DNA of 64,000 nucleotides from Oscarella lobularis (taxonomy: Eukaryota; Porifera; Homoscleromorpha; Homosclerophorida; Oscarellidae), in assembly GCF_947507565.1 (NCBI RefSeq), contig NC_089187.1, positions 372,001-436,000 of the forward strand, written 5' to 3'. The notes beneath the pieces were generated by a model that searched no databases, was not told the origin of the DNA, and saw only the letters and a program-made list of their open reading frames with translations. Positions 10,726 through 20,900 of this stretch are shown one piece after another. The position numbers were made by a program, and so were the translations under genes. The stretch's first letter is position 1; every line of letters starts with the position of its first letter.

Positions 10726-13700
10726 ATGATATCGCTTCAAATCACGTTCGTCGTTGTTTTCATAACGCTAACGTCGAATCCGACGCAAGGTAAGCGACGC
10801 AAATCGCAGACAACGGGGGGGAAACGAAAGACGAACCGCTGCCACGCCTCCACTATCACCACGCCCACTTCCTCCTACGTCACCGATTATGTGTATAGGG
10901 CAAACTGGTAGCGATTTGTGCGCATCGACGAAAACCTGTTCCGCGTGTATATCCGCTTCGGCCAATTGCTCGTGGTGTCAAGACGAGGTTATATAATAAT
11001 ATAGTGTTCGTCTCTTGTCCGGTTTCTATAATTATTGATTTATTGATTTTTAGATATTGTCTCAGGGTTTGAGTTCGCGTTGCTTTAGAACGTCCGTCGA
11101 CAATAACAGGTTGTGCCAACGCGTCTCCAATCCCAATAGCAACTTTTCCATCGGACAGGCAAACAGAAAAAATCCCAATTAAAATTTTAATTAATCAAAT
11201 TTATAGAACTTAAACGTGAGCACGGAACAAGTCGCACCTCAGTCATTCAACATCAATTTGCGACCGGGTAAAATTACAAATGAAAATCCTAATTAGTATA
11301 ATTTATTGATTGATTTATTTAATTAAGGCGAAAGCGTGACGGTGAGCGTGAACGTTCGTCCGGCGAAAGATCATCCCGTCGATCTCTATTATTTGATGGA
11401 CATGTCGAATTCAATGAAAGACGATTTAGAAAAACTCAAAACGCTTGCAGGCAGCCTTGGTAAAAATCAATCAATTAAATTCGAGATTAACATTATTTAT
11501 TTATTGAATATTTTTAGCCGATGCGCTTAAGATTCGCACGAAGAATACGCGCGTCGGTTTCGGAACGTTCGTCGATAAGACGACGACTCCTTACGTCGAT
11601 TTGCGAACGTGGGACATTATTTATGTAATTAATTATTAATATATTTTTACTTCTCTAGTATAAACAATCCGTGCGGCGCTCGATCGCCTTGTGCGCCTCC
11701 TTATTCGTTCAAGAACGCTCTTCCGCTCACGGGAAACACTGACGATTTTGTGGCAAAAGTAAACAAGGAAGAGATTTCCGGTAACGTTGACTTTCCTGAA
11801 GGCGGCATGGATGCGCTTATGCAAGTCATCGTCTGTGGTCAAGTACAGAAGAACAATCAATATGTATTATTATTATTTATTTTTATTATTCTTTTGTGTT
11901 TTTAGGAAATTGGTTGGGAAACCAATACCAATGCGCGCGCTCGAAGAATCGTTGTTCTGGCCAGCGATGCCGGTTTTCATTTTGCTGGAGATGGAAAAGT
12001 AGCGACCACGTGCACTGTATATAAATTATTTATTTATTTATTTATTTTATAGCTTGGCGGTGCCGTTGTCCCCAACGACGGTCTCTGTCACTTGAACGCT
12101 TCCGGTCTCTACACGGAAGCTCTCATTCAGGATTACCCGTCGATTGGACACTTGAACGAGAAACTCAAAGCGTACGACATACTTCCGGTTTTTGCCATAG
12201 CAGGAAGTTTCAGAAAGAATTACGAAGTAAAAGGAATCAAACGATTACTTTTCATTTATTTATTTATTATTTATTTATAGAATTTGGCGGGTCAAATTGA
12301 CGCGTTGAGAGTGGCGGCTTTAGATGCGAATTCCCAAAACGTTGTTCAACTGATTGGAAATATTTATGACGTAAATTAAGAATTAGTGCCGTCGCGTTAA
12401 TTAAAATTTATTTATTTATTTAGGAAATTGTTTCCACTGTTCGTCCAGTTATTCCCACGCATCCGGGAATCACTATTGATGCCGTAGCAAATTGCAATTT
12501 ACAACCGTAATTTAATTTTTTGCGTGTGGGGACTTTCCTCCATGATGTCATATAACTAGAAATTCGACGAGGTCGCAGATTCCCGGAGGATGTCAAGACG
12601 TTCAATTGGGCGAAACGGTTACGTTCAATTTTAAAATTTCGGCGGACACCTGCTCGTCCATAGAAGCCAACAAAAAGTCAAAATTGAAAACATATAAATA
12701 TAGAAATAATTATTTATCAAGCGTCTTTAGCATTCGAATCCGTTTTCCGGGTTTTAACGATTTCGACATCACTCTTAATCCAGTGTGCGAATGTGAATGC
12801 GCATCTAGCCCAGTAACTTGATTAATACATAATGTATAATGTTTACTTATTTATTATTTTTATTCTAGATGTCAAATTCATCTTTGTGTGCCGGCGGAAA
12901 ACTGAGTTGCGGAACGTGCGAGTGCAATTCCGGAAAGTAAGATAATTTTATTGATATTCGCTACTAATATTTGCTAATAACCACTAATTTTAAAATTTAG
13001 GTTTGGAGATCGTTGCGAGTGCGACAGATCCGACGAAGACATCGGACTTGGCTGCGGGTGAGTTCGAAATAACAGTAATAAGTTTTATCAATAGTTATGA
13101 CGTCATACATAGGCCTGCAAATGCTACAGCTGATTTTGTGCCGTGCAATGGACCAACAAATGGCGACTGCATTTGTGGCCAATGCGTATGCAGAGAGGTA
13201 TGCGTTTTTTGATATAAAATCGCTTTGCTGAAAAATAATCATCTGCATTTTGAACAAGATCTTCATTGGAGATCAGTGTCAATGTAACAAGCTAGCTTGC
13301 AACCACGACACGGCGGGAAATCTTTGCGGAGGTAACTACAGAATCAATTACTATTACTAATAATTAAATTAAGAATAATTTTCATAGGAAGTGATAAGGG
13401 AAGATGCGTTTGCGGCACGGACGCTTTGATACCCGTATGCGTTTGTAATCCGGGCTACACGGGTACCGCCTGCGAATGCTCGTTGTCATTGGATACGTGC
13501 AAGGACCAATTAGCGGTGCGACGGAATAGGGGTATTGATTTTTGGGTCACGTGAGCGATTTTATAGGACGACAAAGTGTGCAATGGACAAGGAAAGTGTT
13601 CGTGCGGAAAATGCATTTGCGAGGAAGGTTTCATTGGAGATTACTGCGAAACGTGCGCTACACAAGTAAAAATGCACATTCGATTATTTATTTATTTATT

Positions 13701-14483
13701 TGTATTGGATAATTTCCTCTTGTGTGTATAGGAGTGTCTCAATTTTAACTATTGCGATCTCAAGAAAGACTGCGTCGAATGTAGCGCTTTTGGTAGCGGT
13801 CCTCTCACCTTGACGTGTTCTTCCAACTGCTCGGATACGAATGTTACGAAGATAGCTCCACTCAATGAAGCGGAATCGGTGACGTATCAAATCAACAGTG
13901 TGTAAATTTTGATCAAAAAATTGATTTATTGATTAATTAATTAATTAAGAGAGAAATGCCGATCCGTGTCTCGTTCAGGCGGAACAGAAGCCGGATCAAC
14001 AGGATTGCAAATTCAAGTTTTATTACGCTTTGGCAGCTGACGGATCGTTGGAGCCAATTCACGTGGAATCAGGTAGGCTCGCATTAGCTACGTGGTTCGT
14101 TGAGAATTGATTATTTGGGGGGGCAAGAATTGCGTTGTTCATCGACGGAGAGTTTTAAGTATTATCCGCTTGTTTTGGGCCTCGTTTTTGGCCTATTGGC
14201 TCTCGTTCTAATTCCACTGCTGTTGTGGAAATTAATCACTATGTATTTTGTAAGTTGAAATATTCCCCATGTGGGATATTAGTATTATTAGCGCTAATTT
14301 AGGATGGTTTGGAGTACAAGAAATTTGTCCAAGAACAGCAGTCGGCGAAATATCAAAAAGCAATAAATAAATAGAATTTCCATACTACGTAGCAATTTCT
14401 AATATTTTTTTCTCTAGGGCGTCAATCCCCTGTATAAGACGCCAGAGCAAAAAACAGCCAATCCTGCTTACGGAAAAGCCTAG
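10726..14483 (+). CDS. Integrin beta subunit
   Basis: This is a complete integrin beta chain, a type I membrane adhesion receptor that pairs with an alpha chain. The first exon, 10726-10789, is a signal peptide. A PSI domain follows (10899-11158, CSWCQDE). The beta-I domain starts at exon 11328 with the MIDAS motif DLYYLMDMSNSM, where most animal chains have DLSYS. It continues with the specificity loop CGARSPC, NVDFPEGGMDALMQV, SDAGFHFAGDGK and LGGAVVPNDGLCHL. The hybrid region ends in CECECASSP near 12817. Four cysteine-rich I-EGF modules lie from 12869 to 13666, then the beta-tail domain, one membrane helix (about 14150-14250) and a tail with both talin/kindlin sites, NPLY and NPAY. The exon ending at 11158 uses a GC donor. 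The first exon of the mini-beta gene begins 194 bases downstream. Confidence 0.95.
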
Positions 14484-14676
14484 AGTACGCTTTGGAGTAC
14501 ACCTAGAGAGTATCTTGATTCTTGAAAATTGTCACATTCCCCTCCAATCACATGCTCGACGTCTTTCTAATTTTTTTAGTCACTTGTACGCGATCATGTA
14601 CGTACTGTACATCGTGTCAAGAATCGTGTATCGCATTATATAACATACGGGATGAGTGGTCATTGTTTCGACTATA

Positions 14677-15625
14677 ATGCTGAGAATTTGCCTGATTACG
14701 GCGGGAGTTCTTCTACTACACGCAGTCGCGCTTGAATGCGCGCAAGGTACACCTTGGTCCTCACAACATTGCACTCCGCCTTATCATGATGTATTTTCTC
14801 TTCACCTAGGTAACTGCTCATTAGCTACATCTTGCAGGGAGTGCATTTCACTTTCGTCCAACTGTTCGTGGTCTTTTGATGAGGTGCTCGATCGTTGTCG
14901 ATAAATTACTGTTTTGATTTTTACGTAATCGGGCATCGTGGCTTATCTATGTGCGACGATCGAAGACGAGTCAGTCGTCGCGATGTCGAGTCCGTGGACG
15001 AAAGTCGCCTAACTGTCGACATCTGTTCGACTCGCGCAATCGATTGACGGAGAAGAAAGCGCAAGTGAGCCGGAAGTTGACGTGCGAATAATTTGCGGCT
15101 TAGCCGCAACTGCGTCACTCTGTACCTCTAGCGGAACAAAGACTCAGTGGCATCACTTCATGGAAGTAGTGGTGGTATGTTCCAATTCAATTTAGATTTA
15201 TAATGTCATCATCATCAGTCCTTGCGTGTGAAGAGTCTTTTCTTTGTCGTGATTCTTTGGAGTCTGTACGCGTGTCCAAGCGTGAAGAAAGCGCTACGAC
15301 GACATCTCCACCTAAGAAATCTCCAAATTATACGCTTATCCTATTATTGATTTGCTTTGGTCTGGCTATGCTTGTCATACTCGGTCTCTTTGCTTGGAAA
15401 ATTATTGTAACACTGATGGTTAGCTGTATGATGATTATCTTCATGCAGCTACAACTATGATTTGTTTTTATAGGATAAATGGAAGCTAAACAGGTTCATA
15501 AGAAGGAGAGAGAGAACGCGTTTTGAGGCCAGGAATAAGCAGGTATGTAAGAATTGAGAACTTTTCTATGACAACGAACGCAGTAATCATTTTAGGTCAT
15601 TGTTAGTATTGAGACGTCACTTTGA
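14677..15625 (+). CDS. Mini integrin-beta-like membrane protein
   Basis: My model has six exons (14677-14746, 14810-14883, 15132-15171, 15219-15418, 15474-15542, 15596-15625), in phase, giving 160 residues. Seen: a signal peptide (MLRICLITAGVLLLHAVALE), a short Cys-rich segment with CRECISLSSNCSW like a PSI domain, a linker rich in Ser/Thr, one membrane helix, and a basic tail. The membrane exit WKIIVTLMDKWKLNRF lines up with the integrin-beta WKLL..(H)D...F region, including the Asp that pairs with the alpha GFFxR Arg. There is no beta-I domain, EGF stalk or NPxY site. It lies in tandem behind the integrin beta gene, so it is probably a shrunken duplicate. The 248-base second intron is unusually long here, so a missed exon is possible. 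The function is unknown. Confidence 0.6.
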
Positions 15626-15679
15626 CACAACCTAGTTTACGTCTCCGTAAGGATAGTAGTGTTACAGTGTGCGCTTAGA

Positions 15680-16826
15680 ATGCAAAACAAGTCGCTGTTG
15701 TTGTTACTCCTCCTCCTCATCATCGTCAGTTCCAGCCTCCTAAGTAAGAGACGGAAAGGAAAAACAGCGCTTTGAGTGCATTTCTCTCTCAGTAGTCTTA
15801 GGCGGAAGCCGCTTGGTGACCGAAAGGGCACGCACTCAGCCGCCATTCGCCAGAGCGGCGGCGGCATCAATCAGAAAAGCGGTTACTTCATCTGTTACTT
15901 CACCTCCTCCTACCACTCCTCCTCCTCCTCCTCCTCCTCTAGAACTGAAGAAAGCGGTTTCTTCTTCTTCTTCTTCTTCTCCTCCTCCTGTAGAAAATCA
16001 AATGAATTCCTCTTCGGCTTCTCTTTGGCCAGTCGTTGGCTGTGGAAGCAGTCATCCCATATTCGAATGTAAAAAATCGTATTCAATCAATGAAGAAGAA
16101 TTCAACCGTTATCCTCAACTTCGCCGCGGCGGCCGCGGCAAGCGCAAGAGCTGCGCACTAGTCGGCTCCTCCGCCAATCTCCTCAATTTCAAATTAGGAA
16201 AAGACATCGATTCGCGCGACGTCGTCATTCGCATGAACGGCGCACCGACTCGAGGATGTGAGAAACACGTGGGAAATCGTACGGATGTAGTGATACTGAA
16301 TCTGAGCGGCTTTTCGTGCGGTCCCGACGGCATTCCACGCAATCACCCGCTCCTCCTCATAAATAGCGTACAAGATATGAATGTAAAGAGCACCGGCATA
16401 GCCGGGGAATGCAAGCGCAAGTACGGTCGAAAAATCTATTCGGTGTCAGACTTTCTGCGTTTTCTGCCGAATCTCGCTTCGAATGAATACCACAAGAGAT
16501 ATCGGACGTCTGCTAGTCGTGGTCGTCACATGTCGTCGAGCGGTGTGAAAGGACTCTTTTTTGGTCTACTCGTTTGCGACGTCGTTCACGTCTATGGATT
16601 TGGGTTGCTGGGAATACCGGCCAATCATACTAATAAATACTATGGTGGCAGTCCTGTCAAGACACTGCTTCAAAAGACCACTCATGATTGGCAGGCTGAA
16701 GCCAAACTTATTGTCGATTTGAGCAGAAATAAATTCAATTGGACATGGATTGACAACAAGGACTATCGCTTGAAGGATCACGCTTCAGTCGTTTTGCATG
16801 GTCAACCTCTTTTACAGGAAACGTGA
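15680..16826 (+). CDS. GT29-family sialyltransferase
   Basis: This is a Golgi type II enzyme that transfers sialic acid from CMP-sialic acid to glycans. Two exons (15680-15743 and 15793-16826) encode 365 residues. The first exon is nearly all signal anchor (MQNKSLLLLLLLLIIVSSS). A low-complexity Pro/Ser stem follows. Sialyl motif L is around CALVGSSANLLNFKLGKDID with IRMNGAPTRG. Motif S is SSGVKGLFFGLLVC through VHVYGFG. Motif III is YYGG and motif VS is HDWQAEAKLI, with His and Glu kept. Linkage type (ST3/ST6/ST8) cannot be assigned safely. The gene starts 54 bases after the mini-beta gene and could modify nearby integrins, but that is inference. Confidence 0.9.
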
Positions 16827-16929
16827 TGTGCACTTCACAGGTGGTACAGTATATATATATTTGTGTACAGTACAGTGGCATTATCCGGGCAGTCTACAGC
16901 TACATTCCTTACAGTCACACCCCTTGGGA

Positions 16930-17808
16930 ATGGCGAGCAAATTCTCCCGCTGGCTGACGTTTCTCAACGAACGCGCACCGCCGCTCGTCTTCGCTCTCCT
17001 CGGCGGAGGTCCCGTCGTCTCGTCTCTCTATCTATACAACGATCGATTCGACTGGCTGAAATTTCTCACCGTCTTTCCCGCCCAGCTCCTCCTCCTCCTA
17101 ACGATCCGCATCATGGACGACGTCAAGGACTACGACAAAGACGTCAAAGTCCACCCGGATCGACCACTCCCACGCGGCCTTCTGACCATCGACGAAGTCG
17201 TGCGCATGATCCGCAACGTCATAATAGGCGAATACGCCTACGCGTTCCTACTGGCGTTCATCTACAATCGAACGGTCGCCATTCTCTACGCCATTCAAAT
17301 CACATACGGGGTTCTCATGTACTACGAATTCGGCATAGGGGAAGAATTGGATAAGAGCCCCTTTCTCTATGCTCTCTCGCATCAGCTTTCTCTCTACTGC
17401 GGCGCTTTTACTCTCGCTGCCGTTAATGGCGTTTCGGAGCCCTATTTCTCCTATAAAACGTGGATGTTCGGCTGCGTGGGTTTCTCCGGATTTTTCACGT
17501 TCGACATCTGTCGAAAATTGGATCCCGAATTGCCACTCCTGAAGGGAACCTATTTGGTCGTCTACGGAAAGTTGACGACGTTTTTTATGATTGCATTTAC
17601 TGTGGGCGTGGGCGTGGTCGGGTCTTACGGCGTCGACGCCGCGTGGCTTTGTTGGCCTTTTGAATTCGGATTCTTGGCTCTGGTTGGTGCGCATTTTTTC
17701 GTGCCGATGAAGAAGGGAGGCAAGAGGTATAAGATCATCGAGGGACTTGCCGTTCTTTTCGTTTTGTTTCACATGTGGTCCGGAACTATTGCTGGCGTTT
17801 GGAAATAA
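16930..17808 (+). CDS. UbiA-family membrane prenyltransferase, intronless
   Basis: UbiA enzymes join a prenyl diphosphate to an aromatic or other acceptor within a membrane. The 292-residue frame has the first Asp-rich motif DDVKDYDKD at residues 63-71, followed by the family signature DRPLPRG. Several hydrophobic helices follow. The second Asp-rich motif is weak (FDICRKLDPE). The start at 16930 places the first helix normally; the open frame extends upstream to 16798 but overlaps the preceding gene. The gene has no intron, unlike almost all neighbours, and looks closer to bacterial UbiA proteins than to UBIAD1, COQ2 or COX10. That suggests horizontal transfer or retroposition. The substrate is unknown. 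Confidence 0.82.
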   Translation: MASKFSRWLTFLNERAPPLVFALLGGGPVVSSLYLYNDRFDWLKFLTVFPAQLLLLLTIRIMDDVKDYDKDVKVHPDRPLPRGLLTIDEVVRMIRNVIIGEYAYAFLLAFIYNRTVAILYAIQITYGVLMYYEFGIGEELDKSPFLYALSHQLSLYCGAFTLAAVNGVSEPYFSYKTWMFGCVGFSGFFTFDICRKLDPELPLLKGTYLVVYGKLTTFFMIAFTVGVGVVGSYGVDAAWLCWPFEFGFLALVGAHFFVPMKKGGKRYKIIEGLAVLFVLFHMWSGTIAGVWK

Positions 17809-17958
17809 ATAAATGAAAGCGTTCGCTTCCCTATCCGGGAGCCTATCACGTGCCTACACGCACGACCAATTAGCGCCCGCTTCTATTTTTCAAAGCGCCA
17901 ACGGGCACACCAACGCTCTCTTTGTTGTTTCGTACGGTCTGTAGTACTTCGCCCGTCG

Positions 17959-20900
17959 ATGGACGTTAACATAAAGGTCGCGGTGCGCGTCAGGCCGCCG
18001 ACGAAAAGGTAATCAAGTCGGAAAAGAACGCGAGTCGATTTCGCCTCGTCGCGACGCGAGAAACGTCGACTCTTCGAGACCGTAGAGCGTTTCGAAGGGG
18101 CGAGAGACGTCGATGCAAAAGCCCCTGTCGCTCGAGAGCTCTAAACGGTTCGCGTTTTAATTTTAGGGAAGCGAGCGAGATTTTTTGGGAAACGGACGGA
18201 CCGATGATCGCGCAGAAAGGCGCGACGACGAAATACGCGTTCGGTGAGGCTTTGCGACGACGAAATCGTCGTCTTGAGCATCGAAATTTTCGCGAGCAGA
18301 TCACGTGTTTTCCGGCGACACATCGAATGTGGAAGTATACGAAAAGTCGGCTCAGGGAATCGTTCTGTCAGTCCTAAAGGGATTCAACGGTAGGAAAAAA
18401 TAATCAAATATTTAATTATTAAAAATTATTTATTTATTTATTTATAGGCACTGTTTTTGCTTATGGTCAAACGGCCTCAGGAAAGACGCACACTATGATG
18501 GGTGAGAAGGGAAACGAAGGCGTTGTTCCCTTGGCAATGCAGGAGGTCTTCAATTACATAGATCAGGTGACACTTCTAAATTATCATCTCTTTTGACGTG
18601 ACGTCACTTCTTATATTTAGTGTAGCGGACGAGAATTTCTTCTTAGAGCGTCCTATATTGAAATTTACAATGAAGTCAGTACTCGGGATTATTTGCTTGT
18701 CTTGTGACTGACTTTTGATTAATTAAAAAGGTGATCAAAGATCTTTTGAATCCAGAGAATAAGAAATTAAAAATTCACGAGAACGCGCAGGTACGTCACT
18801 AAAAAAAAATTAAATTAAGCAATAGAAATTAATAAAACATAGAGGGAAGTATATATTGCCGATTGTACCGAAGAGATTTTGTTGAGTCGAGAGATGGCAC
18901 TGGATCTCATTCAACGCGGAGAACGTCAGTTGTGCACAACTAATAATTTTAATTCGAAAAGTGAAATTTTGTATCAAAGATAATCGTCATTTCGGCGAGA
19001 CGAACATGAACGAAAGGAGTTCTCGCTCGCACACGATTTTTACACTAGTAACAAATATATATTATTGATTATTATTATTATTAGTTCACTTTTATTTGCT
19101 ATTGCGTTTAGGTTGTCGAGAGTCGGTTGGTTGACAAACGAGACTCGATGAGCGGTGCAGTGAACGTTGCAAAGCTGGTATACCAGAAAACCGTTTTTTT
19201 CAAAACAAATTCCCTACACGTTTTGTATCTTTGAAGAACCTGGTAGATCTCGCTGGATCAGAGCGAGCAAGCCAGACAGGAGCTGAAGGTAACATAAATA
19301 AATAAATAAATAAATGAATAAAATTGATTATTGTCTTTTAGGGAGTCGATTGAAAGAGGGCGGATTTATCAACAAGAGTCTTCTCTTCTTGGGAAATGTG
19401 ATACAGAAGCTCAGCGAAGGAGACCAGTACACATTTGAGCACAGAGTCTTAGTTCTTTACTGATGTTATTGTAGGGGCGGTTATCTATCGTTTCGCGAGA
19501 GCAAGCTCACCAGGATTCTGCAGACGTCTCTCGGAGGAAACGCTAGAACGGGAATCATTTGCACGGTGACCCCGTCGTCGCTCGACGAAACCCACGGAAC
19601 TCTAAGAGTAAAGAAAACGATTATTAGATAGAAAAAAAAACGTAATTAATTATCATCATTTTTCAGTTTGCCTCGAGAGCCAAGACAATCAAAAATAAAC
19701 CGGAAGTTAACCAGGTAGAAACTTACGTGTATTTTCATTTGAGTATTGATTTTTAAAAATTTGTTTTTTTAGGTTCTCTCAGACCAGGCCTTGCTGAAAC
19801 TGTATAAGAAGGAGATCAGCGGTCTAAAGAAGGAATTAGACAGTGTAAAACATGTCTCGATTTCAAAATCTCTCGCATGAATTGAACTTTTAGGTTAGGA
19901 GCGAGTCTGGAATAGCCAGTCTTCTGTGTGAAAAGGAACAGGTTGAACTTAAAAACGGAGATATATAGAAGGTAAACGGATTTTTTTCCTTACGTAGTTG
20001 GCTCAAGAATTGAGAGATCAAGACCAAGCTCGCGCTAAACAAGTACAGTACTACGTCGCGGAAATATTTTCGGAGATTTATCATTTTTTCTGTAGCTCGA
20101 AGAAAAAGAGGCCAAAATCGCTCAGCTTCAAAAATTGATTCTTCACTGCGACAGCAAAAAGTCAAGTGGGAAAAGCAAAAAATCGAAGGTTTGTCTCAAC
20201 GTTTTTCTACTCTTTAAATATGTCTAGTTTCTCTAATATTATAGGTGGCACCGAGACGACAGACATTCGCAATTGGCCAGCTAAAGTATCAGGAATTAAT
20301 TGATGACGACGACGACGACGACGACGACGACAATTATGATGGAGTTGAGAAAAAGGAAAAATTTTCATCTCGTTCGTCCCTAAAGGGAGAACACCTGATC
20401 TCCAAAACGCACGTAGAACCAAGCTCTCCACAACTGGCGGACCTATCAGAATACAAGGTAAAGAGATGAGCACAACCTGTTTAATTATTAGAATAAATTT
20501 CGTCTGATTTAAGCAGCAGGTGGCTGACGATACGCTCCTAGAAAGCAATCAAGTCCTCCAAGAAAGGGTACAGTATGCACAGGAGTATTTGCTAATAATA
20601 TGATTTACTTATTAGGTGAAAGCGCTCCAAGAAGAGCTCGAGAGACATGACGAACGCTGGACGAAGACGCTAGAAGACTGGAAAGCAAAGGTAAAGTAAA
20701 AACCTTTGATTAATTAAATTGATCCATATCAACACTACCATGTATTAGGCGCAATCCATGTATTTTCAACAGCTGGAATACAGCCTCGCTGAGAAAGAGG
20801 CGGAGCTGAAATCAGAGCTGGTAAGAACTCGCCCCGAGAAGGTTTATTCCAAATAGCAATCGTTTTTTTAGAATGAAGCAGCTGAAAAATACAAGGAGCT

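Noticed and set aside
14921-15118. Extra exon of the mini-beta gene in its long intron
   Set aside because: Several frames are partly open, but none gives matching splice sites and phase together, so it was left out of the model.
16863-17354. 163-codon plus frame and 174-codon minus frame over UbiA
   Set aside because: These are shadows of the UbiA gene. They have low-complexity Arg/Pro content and no motif.
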